Part shown: in pieces, positions 14,880 to 21,600 of the stretch
How the letters are laid out: each line of letters opens with the position of its first letter
Position numbering within the stretch: position 1 is the first letter of the stretch
Origin: Spirochaetota bacterium
GTDB lineage: Bacteria; Spirochaetota; UBA4802; UBA5550
NCBI GenBank assembly: GCA_003246895.1
Contig: QKCL01000075.1
Span: 1-32,601, forward strand
DNA length: 32,601 bases
Reading direction: 5' to 3'
The notes under the pieces: model-generated
Database searches by the model: none
Told to the model about the DNA's origin: nothing
The model's input: only the letters and a program-made list of their open reading frames with translations
Program-made: the position numbers and the translations under genes

Positions 14880-14907
14880 TAGACATAGACTAGAATTCAG
14901 GTATAAT
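14880..14907 (+). promoter_or_regulatory. Probable sigma70-type promoter of the lipoprotein gene
   Basis: TAGACA (14880-14885) and TATAAT (14902-14907) are 16 bp apart. The -10 is a full consensus match and the -35 matches at five of six. The leader before ATG 15010 would be about 95 nt and AT-rich, without a clear stable fold. Confidence 0.5.
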
Positions 14908-15009
14908 ATAGTCATCCACTTTTTACATGAAATTGAATGTTAATAAAAATTTACATCTGCTCCAATACATGGTATATTAAAAAAAAATTGTCGGGAGAGT
15001 AAAGATCAA

Positions 15010-15453
15010 ATGAAACGGATATTCTATTTTTCAGTACTGGCCGCAGTTCTATTCGCATCAGGCTGTATTCCCATAGTCACAACTGTCAAGGAACACAGCC
15101 AGTTCCAGGATTACAAAAACAGCAAAAAGGAAGTATTCAATGCACTCAGCAAAATTCTCAAAAATGAAAGCTTCCAGGTCACACACAGTAACTATTCAAG
15201 CGGTGAAATAAACGCAGAGAAAGGGACCATAATGAACAGCGGAATAATATCTGAAGGTATTGATGCAGGTGTGGCTTCGGCTTCAGTTTTTGGACTCTAT
15301 GCCAAGGTAGGGAGAGTCAAAATCGAAACAAGAACATTTTCTTCCGGTAACGGAAAGACCAGGCTGTCTGTGAGAGCTCTCTCAGGTGATGCAGAATTCA
15401 ACCGCAAACTCACGGATATAATTCTCAAAAAAGTAGAGCTCGAACTGATGTAG
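15010..15453 (+). CDS. DUF3568-like lipoprotein
   Basis: A 147-aa predicted lipoprotein. The lipobox is FASGC with lipidated Cys19 after a short charged-plus-hydrophobic signal. The mature part looks like a small alpha/beta domain related to DUF3568: HSQFQDYKNSKKEVFNALSKI, then FQVTHSNYSSGEINAEKG, and a C-terminal TRLSVRALSGDAEFNRKL. The function of this family is unknown; it is probably anchored in the outer membrane or inner leaflet. A GGGAG SD is about 11 nt before the ATG. The next gene, 165 bp downstream, encodes an outer-membrane-like protein with its own promoter. Confidence 0.7.
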   Translation: MKRIFYFSVLAAVLFASGCIPIVTTVKEHSQFQDYKNSKKEVFNALSKILKNESFQVTHSNYSSGEINAEKGTIMNSGIISEGIDAGVASASVFGLYAKVGRVKIETRTFSSGNGKTRLSVRALSGDAEFNRKLTDIILKKVELELM

Positions 15454-15498
15454 CAGTTTCTGTATCATATCCGCGTCCGGTTTTGTGTGCTCTTTTTT

Positions 15499-15527
15499 TT
15501 GTATTTCCGCATGACACCTGTTATATT
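15499..15527 (+). promoter_or_regulatory. Possible promoter of the first barrel paralog
   Basis: TTGTAT (15499-15504) and TATATT (15522-15527) are 17 bp apart. Transcription would start near 15534, so the stem-loop at 15543-15580 would lie close to the mRNA 5' end. Confidence 0.4.
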
Positions 15528-15542
15528 ATATGTACTTTCAAA

Positions 15543-15580
15543 ATTTCGGAAGAGGAGATTTTACCTCTGCGTTCCGAAAT
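15543..15580 (+). promoter_or_regulatory. Two-part 5' leader stem-loop of the first barrel paralog
   Basis: ATTTCGGAA (15543-15551) pairs perfectly with TTCCGAAAT (15572-15580). A second stem, GAGG (15552-15555) with CCTC (15564-15567), lies inside. No T-tract follows, so it is not a terminator. A further TCCTT/AAGGA hairpin and C/T-rich bases precede the SD GGGAGGAG at 15609, which they could partly mask. Confidence 0.5.
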
Positions 15581-15618
15581 CTTCTCTTCCTTATCATTAA
15601 GGACGAAGGGAGGAGATT

Positions 15619-16356
15619 ATGAATACGGTGCAAAAATTTATTACTATCACGTTTTTTCTGGCCCTGACATTTACATTCCCTGTTTCTGCCTTTTCATCTC
15701 TGGGTGATGGATTTATACCCAGCCAGCCGCCGAACCTTCCAATAGCAGATTACGCGGATGAATCTGAATCGGAAGTCAAAGTGGACTTTCTCAGTTACAG
15801 TAATGATGATATCGACATGAAGGGTATAGGTGCCGGTTATAACTACATCAGCCCGTTCGGATCAGCAAACGGTTATGTCTTTAACGTTGGTATTGCTGCA
15901 ACCTATATGACTGCAGAGACAGACACCCTTGATGGTGACGGTTTTTCAATACCAATTAATGCAAACGTGGGCATGAGGCTCAGCGGAACACATGACAAAC
16001 CGGGAGCGGTGATCTTCGCAGGTGCCCACTTTGCCTTCACACACATCTATGTAGGTGACTCAGATTCGACCAATATTGAAGTTAACGTATTTCAAAAGGG
16101 TCCGATGTTCGGTTTAATGGGAGAATTTGCCATGTCAGAGAATACAAAATTTATTCCATTTTATGCACTCAGGATAGATTTTGTCGATATGGATATCTGG
16201 GTAAACGGACATTATTACAGCGCAAGCGATACAGCGGTGTCACACCTCATAGGTTTCGATATTGAAATAAATAATGTGAGCATAGGCACAGTCCTGGACA
16301 TGATAAACAATACTGACGGTAAACTGATCGCCTTAACCCTTTCAGCAAAATTTTAA
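15619..16356 (+). CDS. Outer-membrane-barrel-like protein, paralog A
   Basis: A 245-aa secreted protein. A signal peptide (about residues 1-24, ending VSA) precedes alternating hydrophobic-polar strands and a C-terminal Phe (LTLSAKF), features of an outer-membrane beta-barrel. It is clearly paralogous to the 242-aa protein at 20845. Shared motifs are GYNYISPF, GFSIPINANVG, and a C-terminal block VSHLIGFDIEI followed by SIGTVLDM. I do not recognise a named family. A very good SD (GGGAGGAG) precedes the ATG and a strong stem-loop terminator follows. Confidence 0.7.
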   Translation: MNTVQKFITITFFLALTFTFPVSAFSSLGDGFIPSQPPNLPIADYADESESEVKVDFLSYSNDDIDMKGIGAGYNYISPFGSANGYVFNVGIAATYMTAETDTLDGDGFSIPINANVGMRLSGTHDKPGAVIFAGAHFAFTHIYVGDSDSTNIEVNVFQKGPMFGLMGEFAMSENTKFIPFYALRIDFVDMDIWVNGHYYSASDTAVSHLIGFDIEINNVSIGTVLDMINNTDGKLIALTLSAKF

Positions 16357-16362
16357 CTTCCC

Positions 16363-16394
16363 CGGATGAGGCATGCATACCCGTGCCTCATCCG
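16363..16394 (+). terminator. Strong terminator-like stem-loop after paralog A
   Basis: CGGATGAGGCA (16363-16373) pairs perfectly over 11 bp with TGCCTCATCCG (16384-16394), with a 10-nt loop. It starts 7 bp after the stop codon. The downstream bases are only weakly T-rich, so it may be a stabilising 3' stem as well as a terminator. Confidence 0.65.
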
Positions 16395-16502
16395 CTCTGT
16401 TGATCAGTAAATTCCCAAAAAGTAAATCTTTTCTAAAAATTTCTTGAACAATAACCTTCTCAAAGAAAAAATAATTCATCACACCCTATTGAGGCTTTAT
16501 TC

Positions 16503-17393
16503 ATGAAGATAAATGTTCACTGCTATCCATGCCTTTTCAAACAGGCCCTGAAACTATCAGTACTGGCTGAACTCAATGAAGAGCAGACAAAGGAGTTCAT
16601 AGACGAAACAATGAAAATTCTGCTTACCGCCAGCCCGGAATGCACAGCACCGCATATTGCAACGGCCATGCAGAAGTCCATGGGCAGAAAATATTTCCCC
16701 CATGAAAAATTCGACCCATATTCAGAACTTAAAAAAATGACCAATACCAAAGCCATGGAATATTTTGAACACCTCAGCAGAAAAACTGCCGATTCTCCGG
16801 ATCCCCTTGAAACGGCAGTGAAGATAGCCGCTGCAGGGAATATAATTGATTTCGGAGCTGACGGAGTCAAAAATATAGATATAGATCATGAGATTTCAAA
16901 AATTGACAACATAGGTTTCGGCATCTATGACTTCACCCAGCTTGAGGAGAAACTTCACAGTGCCCGCAGTATTCTATATATAGGAGATAATGCAGGAGAA
17001 ATAGTGTTCGACAAGGTACTCGTAAACACATTAAAATCAGTTAATCCGGAAGCAGAAATAACCTTTGCAACACGGGAAGAACCTGTAATTAATGACATTA
17101 CCCTTGATGATGCTGAATTCACAGGAATGACTGAAACAGCCCATGTGATGTCCAGCGGCAGTATCTATCCGGGAACAGTCCTTTCCGAAGCAAGTGAGGA
17201 ATTCAGAAATAAATTTCATACTGCGGATCTCATAATATCAAAGGGACAGGGAAATTTTGAGACCCTAAATGACGAAGACTCCTGCAGACTATTTTTTTTA
17301 ATGAGAGTAAAATGTTCACCTGTATCAAAATATATCGGAGTGGATGAAGGAAAACTTGTTCTCATGCAGAATAAAAAACAGAGAAACCAATAG
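16503..17393 (+). CDS. DUF89/ARMT1-family damage-control phosphatase-like protein
   Basis: A 296-aa DUF89 protein of the bacterial-archaeal Cys-containing subgroup. The N-terminal CYPC pair (Cys7/Cys10) is typical. The metal-site segment is YIGDNAGEIVFDKVL (Asp162, Asn163), and the late motif LIISKGQGNFETLND is present near residue 250. Characterised members are metal-dependent phosphatases acting on damaged or excess phosphometabolites such as sugar phosphates; the substrate here is unknown. The SD is modest (GAGG, 7 nt before ATG). Only 5 bp separate its stop from the following methyltransferase start, so the two are co-expressed. Confidence 0.88.
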   Translation: MKINVHCYPCLFKQALKLSVLAELNEEQTKEFIDETMKILLTASPECTAPHIATAMQKSMGRKYFPHEKFDPYSELKKMTNTKAMEYFEHLSRKTADSPDPLETAVKIAAAGNIIDFGADGVKNIDIDHEISKIDNIGFGIYDFTQLEEKLHSARSILYIGDNAGEIVFDKVLVNTLKSVNPEAEITFATREEPVINDITLDDAEFTGMTETAHVMSSGSIYPGTVLSEASEEFRNKFHTADLIISKGQGNFETLNDEDSCRLFFLMRVKCSPVSKYIGVDEGKLVLMQNKKQRNQ

Positions 17394-17398
17394 CGAAA

Positions 17399-18148
17399 AT
17401 GACAGAAAGTACAGCCTGCACCTTCGGTAAAGAATCAGATAAGTATAATCTCCACAGACCCTCATACCCTGCGGGAGTCTATGAATATCTTGCATCACGG
17501 TGCTCTGAAAAGACAATGGCATGGGACTGCGCATGCGGCAACGGACAAGTGGCCAGACACCTTGTTAAGTTTTTTCAAAGTGTTGAAGCTTCAGACATGA
17601 GTGAAAATCAGATTGAACATGCATACAGACACGAGAGAATAAACTATTCTGTACAGAAATCTGAATCAACAGTTTTTCCTGACTCATGCTTCGACCTGAT
17701 CTGTGTGGCAGAGGCAATTCACTGGTTCGACATACCAAAATTCTACGATGAAGTTAAAAGAACCCTGAAGCCAGGCGGCCTGTTTTCATGCTGGGGTTAC
17801 AACAGCGTTCGCTGCGAAAAATCAGTGAATGAGATTGTGAAGGAGATTCTGCTTAGTGCAATAAAACCATACTCCTCCCATAAAAATAAAATGATACGAG
17901 ACCGGTATGAGACTATCGGTTTCCCATTCAAAAAGATTGATGTTCCTGAATTCAAGATGATAATGAACTGGAACATGGATCAGTTCCTGAACTATGTGCG
18001 GACATGGTCAGGGTACAAAATCTACCGCAGAGAAAACACTCATAACCTTCTTGCCGAACTTGAGGAACGGCTATCTGAAGTATGGGAACAGGGAACAGTG
18101 AAAAACTTCGACATGGGATTCTTTATGTTGGCCGGGCACATGGAATAA
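17399..18148 (+). CDS. Class I SAM-dependent methyltransferase
   Basis: A 249-aa Methyltransf_11-type enzyme. Motif I is MAWDCACGNGQVARHL, the acidic end of strand 2 is VEASDMS, motif post-I is FDLICVAEAIHWFD, and PGGLFSCWGYNS is the following strand. The N-terminal TFGKESDKYNLHRPSYP segment is common in the group that includes trans-aconitate-methyltransferase-like proteins. The substrate is unknown. It has no SD of its own and starts 5 bp after the DUF89 stop, so translational coupling is likely. Confidence 0.88.
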   Translation: MTESTACTFGKESDKYNLHRPSYPAGVYEYLASRCSEKTMAWDCACGNGQVARHLVKFFQSVEASDMSENQIEHAYRHERINYSVQKSESTVFPDSCFDLICVAEAIHWFDIPKFYDEVKRTLKPGGLFSCWGYNSVRCEKSVNEIVKEILLSAIKPYSSHKNKMIRDRYETIGFPFKKIDVPEFKMIMNWNMDQFLNYVRTWSGYKIYRRENTHNLLAELEERLSEVWEQGTVKNFDMGFFMLAGHME

Positions 18149-18216
18149 AAGCTTCAGGCAAAGATACATATGAATAAAATGATTTACATATAAAATCCCT
18201 TATTGACTATACCGAC

Positions 18217-19173
18217 ATGAATAAAACAGCCGATAAAATTATAAACTGCATAATTTCACCCATTCCTGCGGCGATAAAAGTGGCCGTCTGGATAATATGC
18301 ATCACGGTACCGGTTGCATTCATGGTTTTTCTTCTCAAATATACAGGTGCCATAAACAGTATTGCCGGGTTATTCTCTCCGGTTTTTTCACTACTGGGCC
18401 TGCCCGGTGAATCCGCCCTTGTATTCATTACTTCATGTCTCCTGAATATATACTCATGCATTGCAGTAATAGGAACACTTGACCTGACCGGCCATGAGAT
18501 TACAGTGCTCGCACTCATGTGCCTCATCTCACACAACCTCCCTGTTGAATGTGCTGTTCAGAAAAAAACCGGAACCCCTGTGCTGGCACTCCTTGCTGTA
18601 AGGCTTGGGGCAAGCTTTGCCGGAGGAGCAGCCCTGAACATGCTTCTTCCTGCGGACACAGGTGTTAAATCTTTAATAAACGGAGTACACCAGTCATCCT
18701 CCGGGAAGTTCATGACTGATGCATCTGCGTGGCTTGCCAGCACAGCCTGGCTTTGCGGAAAAATTTTCGTTCTCATAGTCCTGCTCATGATACTGCAGAA
18801 AATTCTTGAACAGTTTAGAATTACAATTCTCCTGGCATCCATAATGAAATACCCTCTGGGCATTCTGGGCATTCCGAAAAATGCTGCATTTCTATGGATA
18901 GTTTCAAATACCCTCGGCCTGGCATACGGATCCGGGATACTAATAGACCATGCCGGAAAGGGAAGCATGAGCCAGAGAGAACTGAACCTGTTCAACTACC
19001 ACATTGCAGTTTCACACTCGCTTCTTGAAGATACTCTTCTATTTGTTGCAATCGGCGTATCTGCCTGGTGGATAACCTTTCCTCGAATCTTACTGGCGGG
19101 CATTGTCGTCTGGGGCGCCAGACTTATCTATTTTATGTTAAAAAACGGGATTCAGACAGCCGAGGAAAGCTGA
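18217..19173 (+). CDS. Nucleoside-recognition (Gate) domain membrane protein
   Basis: A 318-aa polytopic protein with two Gate-type repeats, as in SpmA/SpmB, FeoB C-termini and nucleoside transporters. Evidence is the long hydrophobic helices, GLPGESALVFITSCLLNIYS in the first half and LGLAYGSGILIDHAGKG with HYHIA/HSLLEDTL-type motifs in the second half. The transported species, if any, is unknown. No SD precedes ATG 18217; TTATTGACT lies 8 nt upstream instead. It is convergent with the degenerate GGDEF-EAL remnant. Confidence 0.8.
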   Translation: MNKTADKIINCIISPIPAAIKVAVWIICITVPVAFMVFLLKYTGAINSIAGLFSPVFSLLGLPGESALVFITSCLLNIYSCIAVIGTLDLTGHEITVLALMCLISHNLPVECAVQKKTGTPVLALLAVRLGASFAGGAALNMLLPADTGVKSLINGVHQSSSGKFMTDASAWLASTAWLCGKIFVLIVLLMILQKILEQFRITILLASIMKYPLGILGIPKNAAFLWIVSNTLGLAYGSGILIDHAGKGSMSQRELNLFNYHIAVSHSLLEDTLLFVAIGVSAWWITFPRILLAGIVVWGARLIYFMLKNGIQTAEES

Positions 19174-19191
19174 AGCTGTTTTAAAACAGAG

Positions 19192-19551
19192 TCAACAGCA
19201 GGCCTCTTCAGGCTTTCCAAAAAAATGTCCCTGACAGAAATCTGCCTTTAGTTCTTTCATCACTTCATATATTTTTTTATTACTCACGAATTCAGCTATT
19301 ATCTTTATACCGAGCCTGTGGGCAAATGTAATTATAGCCTCAACGCTTGTTCTTGATTCCATGCTTTCTGTTATATTTTCACATAACATAAGTTCCGCAT
19401 AATCATTAAACCCCACTGCAACTCCGGCTCTCATTGAAACAAATAATTCATTATCCTTAATAAGATATGAACTCACGAGAACGGAATCCATCAGTTTGTC
19501 AGTAAATATCAGGGACCTGCTCAATTGAACAAATGCCACATCAACAAACAA
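19192..19551 (-). pseudogene. Remnant of a GGDEF-EAL cyclic-di-GMP protein with internal deletion
   Basis: This 119-residue frame looks like two pieces joined in phase. Residues about 18-60 (KLMDSVL ... ELFVSMRAGVAVGFNDYAELM) resemble the distal part of a GGDEF domain. Residues about 67-115 (SVEAIITFAHRLGIKIIAEFV, then DFCQGHFFGKP) match the last third of an EAL domain. The GGDEF signature, the EAL motif and most metal ligands are missing, so neither activity can remain. The start would be TTG 19551 without a clear SD, and the upstream bases hold the neighbouring gene's promoter. It is best read as a decaying relic, though a short expressed domain cannot be excluded. Confidence 0.65.
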
Positions 19552-19610
19552 GAAGACTGCAATGGCATGATTCGTGCTCTATTAATAATATAAAATTAAT
19601 GGAGGAGAAC

Positions 19611-20009
19611 ATGAACATAGATTTTTACATAAAACCGGGATGCATAAATAATAAAAAACAGATTTCCATTCTGAAGGAAAACGGCCACGAAGTGAACACC
19701 ATCGACATATTTTCAACCCAATGGTCTGAAGAACTCTTAAGCCGCTTCTTCCATGACGGGAAACTGGAGAACTGGATAAATCCCGTTGCTCCTAGACTGA
19801 AATACGGAGAAGTCACGCTGGATGATTTTACAGAAGAAAACATCTTCCCGGAAATGATTAAGGATAACTATCTGATAAGACGCCCGTTAATACATGCAGA
19901 GGGTTCTTATGCATACGGTTTTGACAGTGACCTTGTAAAAGATCTTGTGAACGGAGAAGACGTTACTTCTGTGCTCAAATGCCGGCAGCCTCGCAACAGA
20001 TGTAAATAA
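19611..20009 (+). CDS. ArsC/Spx-like thioredoxin-fold protein (nitrogenase-associated type)
   Basis: A 132-aa protein of the ArsC/Spx superfamily, closest to the proteins annotated as nitrogenase-associated. It starts MNIDFYIKPGCINNKKQ, with Cys11 in the active-site position, and has the ENWINPVAPRLKYGEV segment and DNYLIRRPLIHAEG, equivalent to the RRPLI motif of ArsC. The start is ATG 19611, placed 3 nt after GGAGGAG (19601-19607). The longer in-frame ATG at 19599 runs through the SD and is unlikely. No nitrogenase gene is in the window. Arsenate reduction is not implied because the Arg pair of ArsC is not fully matched. Confidence 0.82.
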   Translation: MNIDFYIKPGCINNKKQISILKENGHEVNTIDIFSTQWSEELLSRFFHDGKLENWINPVAPRLKYGEVTLDDFTEENIFPEMIKDNYLIRRPLIHAEGSYAYGFDSDLVKDLVNGEDVTSVLKCRQPRNRCK

Positions 20010-20023
20010 AAGCAGAAGACGGA

Positions 20024-20039
20024 GAGCGGAAACCCGCTC
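20024..20039. terminator. Compact stem-loop between convergent genes
   Basis: GAGCGG (20024-20029) and CCGCTC (20034-20039) form a 6-bp GC-rich stem with a tetraloop AAAC, in the 47-bp gap between convergent stops. No T-run follows closely on the plus strand, so it may act weakly in either direction. Confidence 0.45.
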
Positions 20040-20056
20040 CCCACGAACTGAAATTT

Positions 20057-20308
20057 TTACTCTTCATTTCTACTGACTGTTTTGATTGATGCAACCTTTT
20101 CCCAGTCAAAATAGATATTCACAGTCTCTGAATCTCCATTGACAGTTATTCGGATAAAATCTTCACCAAGAAAAATCACGGAATTTTCAAACAATTCACT
20201 GTCATTAATCTGAAGCTTCACTCCCTTCCTCTGCTTTCTTGACAGTGTTCCGTGAAGCGGTGAACTTGCATATTCGAGAATTTTTTCCCAGGTTTTCTTC
20301 ATTTCCAT
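20057..20308 (-). CDS. Small hypothetical protein
   Basis: An 83-aa protein beginning MEMKKTWEKILEYASSPLHG. It has an N-terminal helix and a beta-rich remainder (VIFLGEDFIRITVNG, ETVNIYFDWEKVASIKTV). AAGGAGGTG ends 3 nt before ATG 20308, a strong SD, so it is expressed in all likelihood; an in-frame GTG at 20314 overlaps this SD. There are no cysteines, signal or membrane segment. I do not recognise a family. It could be a small dimeric adaptor. Confidence 0.6.
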   Translation of the reverse strand: MEMKKTWEKILEYASSPLHGTLSRKQRKGVKLQINDSELFENSVIFLGEDFIRITVNGDSETVNIYFDWEKVASIKTVSRNEE

Positions 20309-20314
20309 GGGCAC

Positions 20315-20844
20315 CTCCTTCTTTATTCTTAATTATTCATAAACATATTGAATATCGTACCATTAATTAAATACATTTCAAACACCTTTCCCATGAAGGT
20401 GTGGAAGGAGAAGATATTTATTTGAAAAAAATAAAGGCCTTGAACTTAACTCAAAAATTTAGTACATTATTGAAATAAAAAATACACTTATTAACATTTA
20501 TGTAATTTTCACAACAAATGAAAACTCCCGGAATTCCTGAAATTTTACATAAAGAGAAAATAAAATCATAACAAATTTTTTTCACTCAACAAAGAAGGCA
20601 ATGCTCTTCTTCAAAATCAAAACCAGTATGAGAGGAATAGACTGTTCATTTTCCATACAAAAAGATTTCACACTTAACTTATAGAGAAGTACAGGCCCGT
20701 GAGGCCACACTTACTTTCAAATTTTATTTTTTCAGACAATAAATTCAGTATATTGTTTAAAGAGAGTAGAGCACAGGCCCGGGAAGCTGGGTTTTGTTCT
20801 TTTCTTACAAACAGGCTTCCCGAGCGACAGAAAGGAGGCTGTAA
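20315..20844. other. 530-bp AT-rich non-coding region before the second barrel paralog
   Basis: This is the only gene-free stretch over 300 bp. No convincing gene, tRNA or known riboswitch is seen. It contains a perfect 7-bp stem-loop (ACACCTT 20382-20388 with AAGGTGT 20396-20402), a TTG-initiated 18-codon frame near 20421 that lacks a well-placed SD, and two copies of ACAGGCCCG (20691-20699 and 20773-20781), each preceded by an AGAG-rich run. A TATATT -10-like hexamer lies at 20749-20754, and a leader stem-loop at 20780-20822. Confidence 0.6.
20780..20822 (+). promoter_or_regulatory. Two-part 5' leader stem-loop of the second barrel paralog
   Basis: CGGGAAGC (20780-20787) pairs perfectly with GCTTCCCG (20815-20822). 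An inner stem TTTGT (20793-20797) pairs with ACAAA (20807-20811) around a 9-nt loop. It ends about 12 nt before the SD AAAGGAGG and about 25 nt after a TATATT -10-like element, so it would sit near the mRNA 5' end, as in paralog A. Confidence 0.5.
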
Positions 20845-21573
20845 ATGCAAAAAAAAATTTTTTTATTCATTATCTGTACATTCAGTTTATTTCTTTTTCT
20901 GCCGTTGATTTCAGCCAGTGCATCCGTTACAGAGGGATTTACTCCGCCGGCCCCCATAAGGATGCCTCTGACACTGTCAAATGAAACCGCACAGTCCGAA
21001 CTGAGAGTTGATTATTCATACTTCACAAACAGGGACTTTCAGTTAAACGACCTGAACCTTGGCTATAACTATATTTCACCCTTCCTAACCGGAAGCCGCT
21101 ATATACTGAATCTGGGATTCGGTGTGTCATATACCAAAGGTGAAAGTTATGATAACGTAACAAACGGATTTTCTCTGCCTATTAATGCCAACCTCGGGTA
21201 CAGGATAAGCAGCAACAAGCTGCCGGACCTCACTCTCTTCGGCGGCCTGTACTATGAATACTCGTATCTATTTATTGAAACAAAAGAGGGTATTGAGCTG
21301 AATATATGGCAGTGGGGGCCTGTTCTTGGGCTATATTCCGAATTTACAGTAAACAGTGGAATTAAAATAATTCCCTTTTACTACATGAAAACCGGGATAA
21401 CTACTTCCAATGTTTTCATTGAAAGCAGTGAATTTCACAACAAGACAACAACTGTATCCCATATCTTCGGATTTGATATGGTCATTAATGAATTCAGCAT
21501 AGGAACAGTCCTTGATCTGCTGAATAGTGAAAATGGAAGAATGTTCTCAGTTACTATTGCCCAGAGATTCTGA
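20845..21573 (+). CDS. Outer-membrane-barrel-like protein, paralog B
   Basis: A 242-aa secreted protein with a long hydrophobic signal peptide (cleavage probably near ISASA) and a C-terminal Phe (VTIAQRF). It shares with paralog A the motifs GYNYISPF, GFSLPINANLG, VSHIFGFDM and SIGTVLDL, similar length, and the same strand layout. Aromatic residues at strand ends support an outer-membrane barrel. AAAGGAGG precedes the ATG. It is convergent with the 1223-aa kinase, leaving 27 bp between stops. Ligand and function are unknown. Confidence 0.7.
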   Translation: MQKKIFLFIICTFSLFLFLPLISASASVTEGFTPPAPIRMPLTLSNETAQSELRVDYSYFTNRDFQLNDLNLGYNYISPFLTGSRYILNLGFGVSYTKGESYDNVTNGFSLPINANLGYRISSNKLPDLTLFGGLYYEYSYLFIETKEGIELNIWQWGPVLGLYSEFTVNSGIKIIPFYYMKTGITTSNVFIESSEFHNKTTTVSHIFGFDMVINEFSIGTVLDLLNSENGRMFSVTIAQRF

Positions 21574-21600
21574 AATGAATGAATAAAAGAATAATCCGAA

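Noticed and set aside
15582-15618. Second riboswitch before paralog A
   Set aside because: The C/T-rich stretch can partly mask the SD, but no known aptamer consensus is present; recorded only as part of the leader.
19176-19189. Perfect 14-bp palindrome CTGTTTTAAAACAG between convergent genes
   Set aside because: It has no loop-forming spacer or T-tract and lies in an 18-bp gap; it is too short and AT-rich to claim function.
19599-19610. Upstream ATG as start of the ArsC/Spx-like gene
   Set aside because: The ATG GAG GAG AAC codons are the SD itself; ATG 19611 at correct spacing is the better start.
20771-20822. Cyclic-di-GMP (GEMM) riboswitch before paralog B
   Set aside because: GCACAGGCCCGGG superficially recalls the GEMM start, but the GAAA tetraloop-receptor arrangement and the conserved core are not found.
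20699-20908. 69-codon frame before paralog B
   Set aside because: It runs out of frame into the barrel gene's signal sequence, crosses the leader stem-loop, and has no SD.
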